Shown: in pieces, positions 1-7,550 of the stretch | Position numbering within the stretch: the first letter of the stretch is position 1 | Layout: each line of letters opens with the position of its first letter | Assembly: GCA_947581865.1 (NCBI GenBank) | Contig: CANPWA010000019.1 | Span: forward strand, 1 to 62,705 | Length of the DNA: 62,705 nucleotides | Origin: an uncultured Acetatifactor sp. | GTDB lineage: Bacteria > Bacillota > Clostridia > Lachnospirales > Lachnospiraceae | Reading direction: 5' to 3' | The notes under the pieces: generated by a model | What the model was told of the DNA's origin: nothing | Database searches by the model: none | Seen by the model: only the letters and a program-made list of their open reading frames with translations | Program-made: the position numbers and the translations under genes

Positions 1-23
1 CATAAAGAAAAACTGTGTGATTG

Positions 24-56
24 GGAAGAGGTTTCGGCCTCTTCCTTTTATTTTGC
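24..56 (+). terminator. Rho-independent terminator of an upstream gene
   Basis: An 8-bp perfect stem (GGAAGAGG / CCTCTTCC) with a TTTCGG loop is followed by a T-rich run. It ends transcription of a gene lying before the window and isolates the flgM promoter. Confidence 0.85.
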
Positions 57-80
57 CAACTATAATTTTACACTAACCTC

Positions 81-107
81 TAAAGAAATTATGTTTTGCG
101 CCGATAC
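81..107 (+). promoter_or_regulatory. Sigma-28 (SigD/FliA) promoter for the flgM operon
   Basis: TAAA at 81-84 is followed by a 15-nt spacer and GCCGATAC at 100-107. This fits the flagellar sigma-28 consensus (TAAA-N15-GCCGATAT). It places flgM-flgN-flgK-flgK-flgL-fliW-csrA under the sigma factor that FlgM inhibits, giving a feedback loop. Confidence 0.85.
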
Positions 108-156
108 ATATTGTGAATCGGATGTAATTCATTAAGACGGGAAGGAGGTATCCGAT

Positions 157-435
157 ATGCGTATAGAGGCTTATACACAGGTACAGAGACTATATAAAAG
201 TCAGAAAACCAAACGCAGCGCCTCGGCATCAGCGACGGGTTCTGCCAGAGATCAGGTGCAGATCAGCAGTCTGGGAAAGGATATTCAGACCGCTAAGGCA
301 GCATTGGCAGCAACACCCGATATCAGAGAGGATCTGACGGCGTCTGTCAAGGCGAGTGTGCAGAACGGCAGCTACAATGTAGATAACAGCAGCTTTGCTG
401 CAAAATTATTAGAAAAGTACAACGCGCTGGTATAA
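157..435 (+). CDS. flgM: Anti-sigma-28 factor FlgM
   Basis: This 92-residue protein has the size and layout of FlgM, which binds sigma-28 until the hook-basal body is complete and FlgM is exported. The segment VQISSLGKDIQTAK near residues 45-58 and the C-terminal NSSFAAKLLEKYNALV region match the conserved FlgM C-terminus, which contacts the sigma factor. The start is ATG after GGAAGGAGG. It is the first gene of the operon, directly downstream of a sigma-28 promoter, and is followed 13 nt later by flgN. The order flgM-flgN-flgK is standard in Firmicutes. Confidence 0.9.
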   Translation: MRIEAYTQVQRLYKSQKTKRSASASATGSARDQVQISSLGKDIQTAKAALAATPDIREDLTASVKASVQNGSYNVDNSSFAAKLLEKYNALV

Positions 436-448
436 GGAGGACGGCCCC

Positions 449-964
449 GTGGCAAGCTTGATGGAAAACCTGATAGATGTTTTGAACAGGGAATGCAGCG
501 AATATGAGGGGCTGCTGGACATATCCCAGCGCAAGACACCGGTCATTGTGAGCGGTGATCTGGAAAAATTACAGACAATCACGGATGAGGAGCAGAACAT
601 GGTAAACAGGCTTAACCGCCTGGAGCGCAGGCGCACGGAAGTGACTGCGGATATTGCCACTGTGCTGAACAAGGATGTTACACAACTTACGCTGACGAAT
701 TTGATTGGCATGCTTGCGGGCAGACCTTCGGAGCAGAACGCTTTGGCGGTTGCCCATGACAGACTGCAGAGAACGGTTCGGGAACTGCAGCGGGTCAACG
801 AGCAGAACGGTATGCTTTTGCGGGATTCGCTGGAGATGGTGGAATTTGAGATCGCCATGCTTCAGGCGGCAAAAGCGGCGCCGGAGACTGCCAATTATAA
901 TAGAGGCGCTTACAGCGCCGGGGAAACCATGGGTGTGAACCGGGGCTTTGACGCGAAACAATAG
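449..964 (+). CDS. flgN: Flagellar export chaperone FlgN
   Basis: This is a 171-residue, almost wholly helical protein. Its N-terminal half (LIDVLNRECSEYEGLL and the following helix) fits FlgN, the chaperone that delivers hook-associated proteins FlgK and FlgL to the flagellar type III export gate. The start is GTG, supported by AAGGAGG at 434-440. The C-terminus after about residue 145 is low-complexity and probably disordered. Position between flgM and flgK strongly supports the call, since FlgN sequences diverge and the primary sequence alone is weaker evidence. Confidence 0.88.
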   Translation: MASLMENLIDVLNRECSEYEGLLDISQRKTPVIVSGDLEKLQTITDEEQNMVNRLNRLERRRTEVTADIATVLNKDVTQLTLTNLIGMLAGRPSEQNALAVAHDRLQRTVRELQRVNEQNGMLLRDSLEMVEFEIAMLQAAKAAPETANYNRGAYSAGETMGVNRGFDAKQ

Positions 965-1006
965 CCGGCGGTCCGCGTGACCACTTGGGAAGCCGAGGTG
1001 AATGAT

Positions 1007-2734
1007 ATGCCATTGATGGGTAGTTTATATATAGGAGCATCCGGATTACAGACAAGTCAAAATGCGCTGAATACCACAGCGCATAATCTTTCTAACACCG
1101 ATACTGTGGGCTATACCAGGCAGCAGGTGCAGCAGTCTACCAGAAGTTATATCACGATTTCCAAGACTGCGTCCGCTGTAGCGTATCAGCAGCATGGTCT
1201 CGGTGTCACTTATTCCCGGGTAAAACAGGTCAGGGATTATTTCCTGGATAAAACATACCGCAAAGAGTCCGGACGCAGCATGTTTTATGAGGTGTCCAGC
1301 AATACGCTGGAGGAGGTGGAGAGCCAGCTTAGGGAGTTCGACGGCAAGGCTTTTCAGGAGACCATGGCAGATTTCTGGACCTCCGTACAGGAGCTTGCAA
1401 AGGATCCTGCCAGCAGCGTGACCCAGGGGCTTCTGGTGCAGAGAGCGTCGGAGTTCGTGGAGAGGGCGGTGTCGGTGTACGACGGGCTATCCAATTATCA
1501 GGACAATCTGAACCGCCAGGTAAAGCAGCAGGTGGATCTGATCAATAAATACGGCAGGCAGATCCTGGATCTGAACGACCAGATCCGGGCGGTGGAAGCG
1601 GGAAATATCGAACATGCCAATGATCTGCGCGATATGCGCAATCAGATGCTGGATGAGTTGTCCTCCCTTGCGGATATTTCCTTTGAGGAAGATATGTTCG
1701 GGAGCGTGTCCGTACAGATCGAGGGCGTGGATTTTGTCAAAGGCGGCATGTGTTATGAGATCGGAATGGATGTGGATCCCGTGACAGGGTTCTATACGCC
1801 TTTCTGGCCGCAGAACGCATCCTATCAGATCCAGGCGGACGGCAGCAGGGAATATATCATTGACGGCGCGGAGGTTTTTGATCTGTCCCTCAAGATATCG
1901 TCCGATCTGGATACGGATATCGGCGGGCTGAAGGGAATGCTTCTGGCGCGGGGCGATCATCGGGCGGATTACACCGATGTGGCTGAGGGCAGATACGATC
2001 AGGTATCCCAGTCAATCCTGATGAATATCCAGGCGGAGTTTGACCAGCTCATCCATAACATGGTGGTCAAGATCAATGGGATCATGGCAGAGGCGGCCGG
2101 AGTGCAGCAGGGGGATCTGGAACTGCAGGACGGGACGATCCTTTCGGGAGTGCGCTATGTGGAGTCCGAGCCGAATGGCTATATGCGCAGCGAGGACGGG
2201 AGACCGCTTCAGATGTTTGACCGGATCACCGGGGACTCCTACACCAAAGTGACGGGAGCGGACGGAAAGGAATACTGGGTGTGCAATGAGGAGCGGACGG
2301 ACGAACCGGAGACCCTCTACACCCTGAAGAATCTTCAGATCAATCAGGAGCTTATGCAGAAACCGTCCCGGCTGGGGTTCCGCCTGGAGGACGGCTCCGA
2401 GGACCAGGCGACGGCCGACAAGCTGAAGGCGGCGTTCACGGAAGAAAATTATACGCTGAACCCCAATGTAAAGAAAAAAGTCACATTCAATACCTATTAT
2501 TCCGACATGGTGAGCCAGGTGGCCAATTCGGGATATGTGTACCGAAGCATCTATGAGAACCAGGAGTCCACGGTGGAGTCCGTGGAGAGCGCCAGGTCTC
2601 AGGTGGTGGGCGTTTCCAGCGATGAGGAGTTGTCCAATATGATCAAGTTCCAGAACGCATACAATGCCTCCAGCCGTTATATCAATACGATCAGCGAAAT
2701 GCTGGAGCATATCATCAGTACATTAGGAGTCTAA
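1007..2734 (+). CDS. flgK: Flagellar hook-associated protein 1 FlgK (first copy)
   Basis: FlgK forms the first junction ring between hook and filament. The N-terminus from about residue 5 (LYIGASGLQTSQNALNTTAH) is the flagellar rod/hook N-terminal motif, and the last 45 residues (ending in a helix with FQNAYNASSRYINTISEML) are the matching C-terminal D0 helix. I chose ATG at 1007, preceded by GAGGTGA with good spacing, over an upstream GTG at 977 that has no ribosome binding site. The product is then 575 residues. A second, different flgK follows 13 nt later. Confidence 0.92.
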   Translation: MPLMGSLYIGASGLQTSQNALNTTAHNLSNTDTVGYTRQQVQQSTRSYITISKTASAVAYQQHGLGVTYSRVKQVRDYFLDKTYRKESGRSMFYEVSSNTLEEVESQLREFDGKAFQETMADFWTSVQELAKDPASSVTQGLLVQRASEFVERAVSVYDGLSNYQDNLNRQVKQQVDLINKYGRQILDLNDQIRAVEAGNIEHANDLRDMRNQMLDELSSLADISFEEDMFGSVSVQIEGVDFVKGGMCYEIGMDVDPVTGFYTPFWPQNASYQIQADGSREYIIDGAEVFDLSLKISSDLDTDIGGLKGMLLARGDHRADYTDVAEGRYDQVSQSILMNIQAEFDQLIHNMVVKINGIMAEAAGVQQGDLELQDGTILSGVRYVESEPNGYMRSEDGRPLQMFDRITGDSYTKVTGADGKEYWVCNEERTDEPETLYTLKNLQINQELMQKPSRLGFRLEDGSEDQATADKLKAAFTEENYTLNPNVKKKVTFNTYYSDMVSQVANSGYVYRSIYENQESTVESVESARSQVVGVSSDEELSNMIKFQNAYNASSRYINTISEMLEHIISTLGV

Positions 2735-2747
2735 AGGAGGGTCGGAT

Positions 2748-4673
2748 ATGCCTTCACAGTTTTTTGGATTGAATATCGCTTATACAGGGCTTTTGGCCAA
2801 TAATGCCGCGATCAACGCCACTTCCAACAATATCGCCAATGTGCATACGGAAGGCTACAGCAGACAGCAGGTCAAGCAGCAGGCCGCGGACGCCCTGCGC
2901 ATTTTCCAGACCTACGGATGCGCGGGAGCCGGAGTGGAGACGCTGGCGATCGAGCGGGTGCGGGATGAGTTTTACGACGACAAGTTTTGGAAGAACAATA
3001 CCAGAGTCGGCGAATATGAGATGAAGCAGTATTATATGGAACAGGTGGAAGCCTATTTTGACGATAACGGTCAAAATGCCGGATTCAAGACGGTCTTCGA
3101 CCAGCTCATGACCAACGGTCTGCAGGAGTGGATGAAGAATCCCAGCGGCGACGCACAGAAAACGCAGTTCACGGGTTTTGCGGACTCGCTGGTGGAGTAT
3201 TTCAACGGGCTGGCAGGCAATATGGAGGAACTGCAGAAGGACGTCAACCAGGAGATCAAGCTGAAGGTTGACGAGATCAATTCCCTGGCAGGGGAGATCG
3301 CCAATCTGAACAAGCAGATCAACACCATCGAACTGGGCGGCGGAAAAGCCAATGAGCTGAGGGACCGGAGAACTCTTCTGCTGGATCAGCTCTCTGAGAT
3401 CGTGGATATTGAGACCATCGAGACCCCCATCGTGGACACCAACAACCCCGAACGCGAGACGGGAGCGAATCGTTTTATCGTGAAGATCGCGGGCGGACAG
3501 CTTCTGGTGGACAATACGGAGTATCGCGGGATGGAATGTGTGGCGAGACAGTCCTTTGAGAAGGTCAACCAGTCGGATATCGACGGACTTTATGATGTAT
3601 ATTGGGAGGACGGTCAGAAGTTCAATCTGTATAACGCATCCCTGGGAGGCAATTTGAGAGGGCTGGTGGAGATGCGGGACGGCAACAACGCGGAGAACTT
3701 CTACGGCACGGTGACGGCAGTGGGCAGCGTGAAGGATGCGGACGGCCGGTCTCATGACACTGTCACCATTGAAGTCAACAGAAATTATTTGCAGGATCTC
3801 AATAAATGCAATCTCTCGGATCAGGGCGGTATCATTGACCTGGGGAATCAGGAATTTTACTATGACTCCTGGGAATACAGCTATGATGAGACCACGGGCA
3901 GTTACACCTACACGTTCACCCTCTCCAAGACCAAGACGGCGGACGACGATGAGGACGCGGGACCTTACAACGGCCGGAGCATCACCAACGACCGCGTGGG
4001 CAAATATGCCAGCATCGGCAACAGTGTGGATTATCAGGGGATTCCCTATTACATGAGCCAGATGAACGAATGGATCCGGACGTTCGCGCAGAAGTTTAAC
4101 GATATCCTCACCAGCGGCTATTGCTCCGACAATATGAAGGGCGTCCAGCTCTTTTCGGCGGATTACGCCACGGACGACGACCAGTATAAGTTCCCTGAGG
4201 AAACCCGTTACGACAGGGGAACCACGGTGACGGTCAAGGACGGCGATGACAGCTATTACCGGATGACGGCGAAGAATCTGAGCATCCTGGCCGCTCTGGC
4301 GGATGATCCCTCCCTTCTGGCCCACAAGTACGCGGAGGGGGACGGAGTGGAGCAGAGAGATCTGCTCACAGATCTGAAAAATATGGCGGAGAACAAGGAC
4401 GAGATGAGTTTCCGCGGCGCGTCCGCCAAGGAATTTCTGCAGAACATCCTCTCGGACGTGGCTCTGAACGCGAGCAGCGCCAATACATTTTCCGAGAGTT
4501 ACGCTTCCATATCTTTCACCATTGATAACCAGCGGATCAGCATTTCGGGCGTGGACGAGGATGAGGAGGCTGTCAATCTGGTAAAATACCAGTACGGTTA
4601 CAATCTCGCGTCCAAGATGATACAGGTACTCACGGAAGTGTATGACAGACTGATCCTGGAAACCGGAGTATAG
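2748..4673 (+). CDS. flgK: Flagellar hook-associated protein 1 FlgK (second copy)
   Basis: This is a 641-residue FlgK-type protein with N-terminal motif LLANNAAINATSNNIANVHT and a C-terminal D0 helix (VNLVKYQYGYNLASKMIQVL). The middle differs strongly from the preceding FlgK, with a longer acidic region around residues 380-480, so it is an old paralog and not a recent copy. It starts at ATG 13 nt after the first flgK, with AAAGGAGG upstream. The two proteins may form two distinct junction layers, or one may sit at a second hook-filament interface. That is inference. Confidence 0.88.
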   Translation: MPSQFFGLNIAYTGLLANNAAINATSNNIANVHTEGYSRQQVKQQAADALRIFQTYGCAGAGVETLAIERVRDEFYDDKFWKNNTRVGEYEMKQYYMEQVEAYFDDNGQNAGFKTVFDQLMTNGLQEWMKNPSGDAQKTQFTGFADSLVEYFNGLAGNMEELQKDVNQEIKLKVDEINSLAGEIANLNKQINTIELGGGKANELRDRRTLLLDQLSEIVDIETIETPIVDTNNPERETGANRFIVKIAGGQLLVDNTEYRGMECVARQSFEKVNQSDIDGLYDVYWEDGQKFNLYNASLGGNLRGLVEMRDGNNAENFYGTVTAVGSVKDADGRSHDTVTIEVNRNYLQDLNKCNLSDQGGIIDLGNQEFYYDSWEYSYDETTGSYTYTFTLSKTKTADDDEDAGPYNGRSITNDRVGKYASIGNSVDYQGIPYYMSQMNEWIRTFAQKFNDILTSGYCSDNMKGVQLFSADYATDDDQYKFPEETRYDRGTTVTVKDGDDSYYRMTAKNLSILAALADDPSLLAHKYAEGDGVEQRDLLTDLKNMAENKDEMSFRGASAKEFLQNILSDVALNASSANTFSESYASISFTIDNQRISISGVDEDEEAVNLVKYQYGYNLASKMIQVLTEVYDRLILETGV

Positions 4674-4711
4674 GAGAGACCGGGATCTGACGGAAAGGAG
4701 TAGTAAATACA

Positions 4712-6244
4712 ATGCGGATTACCAATAAGATCATGCAGAGAAACAATCTGTCCAATCTCAATACCAACAAGATCTATCAGGACAGACTGAGCAATCAGAT
4801 GTCCACCCAGAAGAAGGTCAACAGACCTTCGGATGATCCCGTGGTCGCCATCCGCGCGCTGCGCCTCAGAAGCAGTGTGACGGAGATCACCCAGTATTAC
4901 AGCAAGAACATTCCGGATGCGGAGAGCTGGCTGAATGTGACGGAGGACTCGCTGAAGAATCTGTCGGAGATCCTGACCAAGATGATCGAGCAGTGTACCA
5001 AGGGATCCAACGGCGACTTGAAGACCACGGACAAGGAGATCATACTGGAGCAGCTCAAGGCGTTGGGAGACGAGGTTTATACCACGGGGGATGCGGACTA
5101 TGCGGGACGTTATGTGTTCACCGGATACCGCACGGACACTTCCCTGAGCTTCAGCCAGCCGACGGATCAGGTCTATGAGATCACGGAACAGATCGACAGG
5201 GACGCTTTTGATTCCGTTACGGAGGTGGACAGCGGAGATCTGCTGGACTGGAACGAGACGAATTACGGCGGGCTTGCGGCGGCGGATGAACAGGCCGTGG
5301 GAATGGTGGAGGTACACCGTCTCCGGCTGTCTTATGACGACTGCTCGGAGGATTATCTTCCCACGCTCACCTATAAGGACGCGGACGGAAACGACGTGAC
5401 CGTTAACAGCAGCGTCGTACACAGCTACGCGGAGCCCAGCCCCTACAAACAGGCGGCGGACGATCCGGATGCGGTGATCTATGTTCCGGAGACCGGGGAA
5501 CTGCTGTTAGGAGAGAACAAATACAATGAATTGATGGCTGTCCGGGATGACAAGACGACCGTAAAGAATGAGGGTGAGATCCGTGTGACCTACCAAAAAT
5601 CCAGCTGGCAGAAGGGCGATCTGAGACCTGAGCATTATTTTTACTGCAAGTCGGATCCCGGGACGGACAAGGAGATCGAATATAACGACACATTCCTCAC
5701 GGGAGAGACGGAGAAGCAGGCGATCGAGTACGACGTGGGATTCAATCAGACGATCCGCGTCAATTCCACCGCGGACGAGTGCTTCCAGCATGGGATCGGC
5801 AGAGAGGTCGATGATCTGGTGGGCGCGCTGCAGGAGGTGATCGACCTGGAGAAGGTGAGAGCCAAGATCGAGGACAAAATGAAGCAGAGTACCGGAGCAG
5901 ACGCGGAGCTGTTGAAAAAACAGCTCGACGGAGTGGATAAAGCGCTCACCTTTGCAAAAGATAAAACACAGAAGCTCTTTGAGAGCGGCATCACAAGTTT
6001 CCAGACCTATCTGGACGACGCCAATCTGTGCATCACGGACTGCGGTACCAGAAGCAGCAAACTGGAACTGATCGAAAACCGTATGCAGAACCAGAAGACT
6101 ACGTTTGAGACTTTAAAGAGCGAGAATGAGGATGTGGACATCACGGAGGTTGTCATCGGGCTCACTTCCGCGGAGCTGACCTATCAGGCGGCGCTGATGG
6201 CTACCGGAAAGGTGACGCAGACCACACTGCTGAATTATATTTAA
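4712..6244 (+). CDS. flgL: Flagellar hook-associated protein 3 FlgL, long form
   Basis: FlgL is the second hook-filament junction protein and resembles flagellin. The N-terminal helix (MRITNKIMQRNNLSNLNTNK, then NRPSDDPVVAIRAL) and the C-terminal helix (VVIGLTSAELTYQAALMATG) are diagnostic. At 510 residues it is well above the roughly 300 residues usual for FlgL. The extra length is a variable, acidic, Tyr/Asp-rich insert at about residues 150-360, where outer domains of flagellin-like proteins sit. The start is ATG with GGAAAGGAG upstream. Confidence 0.92.
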   Translation: MRITNKIMQRNNLSNLNTNKIYQDRLSNQMSTQKKVNRPSDDPVVAIRALRLRSSVTEITQYYSKNIPDAESWLNVTEDSLKNLSEILTKMIEQCTKGSNGDLKTTDKEIILEQLKALGDEVYTTGDADYAGRYVFTGYRTDTSLSFSQPTDQVYEITEQIDRDAFDSVTEVDSGDLLDWNETNYGGLAAADEQAVGMVEVHRLRLSYDDCSEDYLPTLTYKDADGNDVTVNSSVVHSYAEPSPYKQAADDPDAVIYVPETGELLLGENKYNELMAVRDDKTTVKNEGEIRVTYQKSSWQKGDLRPEHYFYCKSDPGTDKEIEYNDTFLTGETEKQAIEYDVGFNQTIRVNSTADECFQHGIGREVDDLVGALQEVIDLEKVRAKIEDKMKQSTGADAELLKKQLDGVDKALTFAKDKTQKLFESGITSFQTYLDDANLCITDCGTRSSKLELIENRMQNQKTTFETLKSENEDVDITEVVIGLTSAELTYQAALMATGKVTQTTLLNYI

Positions 6245-6256
6245 GGGGGGTACAGG

Positions 6257-6715
6257 ATGAAGATCAATACAAAGATATTTGGGGAGATAGAGGTTGCGGA
6301 CGATAAGCTGATCACTTTTGACAACGGGATCATCGGTTTCCCGGATCTGAAGCATTTTACCCTGCTTCACGATGAGGAGCGGGGAACCAACGCGGGAATC
6401 CGTTTTCTGCAGTCCGTTGAGGAACCCGGTTTCGCCATGCCTGTGATGGATCCGCTGGTGGTAAAGCCTGATTATGATCCCCAGGTGGAGGACGAACTTC
6501 TGGCAGGGCTTGGAAATCTCACGGAGGATAATATCCTGGTGCTGGTGACGGTCACGGTTCCCTCGGATCTGATGCGGATGAGCGTAAATCTCCAGGGACC
6601 TGTCATCATCAACGTGAATGAGCGCAAGGCATGTCAGCTCATTGTGGACAATGAAGAGTACCCGGTAAAGTTCCCCATTTACGATATCCTTCAGGCGAGA
6701 AAGGGAGGTGAGTAG
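6257..6715 (+). CDS. fliW: Flagellar assembly factor FliW
   Basis: FliW binds flagellin and antagonises CsrA, coupling flagellin translation to flagellin export (known in Bacillus). The 152-residue product has the FliW hallmarks: FGEIEVADDKLITFDNGIIGF near the start, LLHDEERG, and the VTVTVPSDLMRMSVNLQGP segment. It follows flgL by 12 nt, and its TAG stop at 6713-6715 lies one base before the csrA start. That tight coupling is the usual arrangement of the FliW-CsrA pair. Confidence 0.95.
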   Translation: MKINTKIFGEIEVADDKLITFDNGIIGFPDLKHFTLLHDEERGTNAGIRFLQSVEEPGFAMPVMDPLVVKPDYDPQVEDELLAGLGNLTEDNILVLVTVTVPSDLMRMSVNLQGPVIINVNERKACQLIVDNEEYPVKFPIYDILQARKGGE

Positions 6716-6716
6716 G

Positions 6717-6935
6717 ATGCTGGCATTGTCCCGCAAGAAAAACGAGGCTCTGATCATCAACAATAACGTGGAGGTCACGATCCTGGAGGTCAAGGGCGAT
6801 CAGGTAAAGATCGGCATCACTGCTCCCAAGGAAGTGCCTGTGTACCGCAAAGAGGTCTATCTGCAGATCCAGGAGGCCAACAAGGCTGCGGTGGACGCGG
6901 ACGGCATGGATGCGCTGAAGAAGCTGCTGGGCTGA
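6717..6935 (+). CDS. csrA: Carbon storage regulator CsrA (translational repressor)
   Basis: CsrA is a small dimeric RNA-binding protein that binds GGA in hairpin loops and represses translation, with flagellin mRNA as its main target in FliW-containing Gram-positive bacteria. I take ATG at 6717 (MLALSRKKNEALIINNN), the universal CsrA start, preceded by GGGAGGTG. An upstream in-frame GTG would add three residues that CsrA lacks. The product is 72 residues with the conserved IGITAPKEVPVYRKEV core. It is the last gene of the flgM operon. Candidate target hairpins lie in both flagellin leaders in this window. Confidence 0.96.
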   Translation: MLALSRKKNEALIINNNVEVTILEVKGDQVKIGITAPKEVPVYRKEVYLQIQEANKAAVDADGMDALKKLLG

Positions 6936-6966
6936 TAAGAATTGTAATTTCATATGGTTTATGTTA

Positions 6967-7003
6967 AAATATCGCTGTAGGGATCTGCAGCGATATTTTT
7001 TTC
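6967..7003 (+). terminator. Terminator of the flgM-csrA operon
   Basis: The stem ATATCGCTG / CAGCGATAT, with flanking A-T pairs, is followed by a run of seven Ts. It sits 30 nt after csrA. Confidence 0.9.
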
Positions 7004-7013
7004 ATGATATCCC

Positions 7014-7041
7014 TAAACTTTTTTCAGGTACTGTCCGATAA
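7014..7041 (+). promoter_or_regulatory. Sigma-28 promoter for flaG-fliD-fliS-fliT
   Basis: TAAA at 7014-7017 is followed by 16 nt and TCCGATAA at 7034-7041. The spacer is one base longer than in the other three sigma-28 sites here and the last base deviates from consensus, so the site may be weaker. It lies about 72 nt before the flaG start. Confidence 0.7.
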
Positions 7042-7112
7042 GTGTCATAGAAACCGGATTTTGTCTTTTTGCGTACAGGACAACGCAGAATTTTCACACG
7101 GAGGTGACAGAT

Positions 7113-7532
7113 ATGGCAATTGAACCATTGGGAAGTGTAATGAGCGTACAGGCGCAGAATATGAGCGCGCCGAAACCCGCAGTCCGGGCGGAAAAACCGG
7201 AGATATCTACAGATTCTGTTGTTCAGACGGCAGAAAAGGTAGATAAAACGACAGCTGTAGTGGAGAATGCCCAGACAAAGGGGCAGGGAAGCTACAATGG
7301 GGAGCAGGAGCCCAGCCAGGATAAGATCAAGAAGGCTGTGGAACAGCTCAACAAGAGCATGACGAACTCGGAAGCTGTATTTGGTATCCATGAGGAGACC
7401 AATCGCGTGACCATTAAAATTGTGGACAAAGACACGAAGGAAGTGATCAAAGAGCTTCCTCCCGAGAAAACTTTGGATATGATAGCTAAAGCATGGGAAC
7501 TGGCAGGGCTTCTTGTGGACGAAAAACGATAA
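7113..7532 (+). CDS. flaG: FlaG family flagellar protein
   Basis: The 139-residue product has a disordered Ala/Glu/Lys-rich N-terminal half and a conserved C-terminal FlaG domain (about residues 70-139: NSEAVFGIHEETNRVTIKIV, then EVIKELPPEKTLDMIAK). FlaG proteins are linked to filament length and are usually next to fliD. The start chosen is ATG at 7113, six bases after GGAGGTG. The in-frame GTG at 7104 lies inside that ribosome binding site. It is the first gene of a sigma-28 operon with fliD, fliS and a fliT-like gene. Confidence 0.9.
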   Translation: MAIEPLGSVMSVQAQNMSAPKPAVRAEKPEISTDSVVQTAEKVDKTTAVVENAQTKGQGSYNGEQEPSQDKIKKAVEQLNKSMTNSEAVFGIHEETNRVTIKIVDKDTKEVIKELPPEKTLDMIAKAWELAGLLVDEKR

Positions 7533-7550
7533 TCAGGAGGTGGAGAGATC

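Noticed and set aside
147..158. A second TCCGATAT at the flgM start codon
   Set aside because: It overlaps the ATG and its -35 position holds TAAG at the wrong distance; the strong promoter is 50 bp upstream.
2754..4712. A 652-codon antisense reading frame across the second flgK
   Set aside because: It lies entirely opposite a well-supported FlgK. Its residues show the Leu/Ile/Val/His pattern of a reverse-strand shadow and no ribosome site was found.
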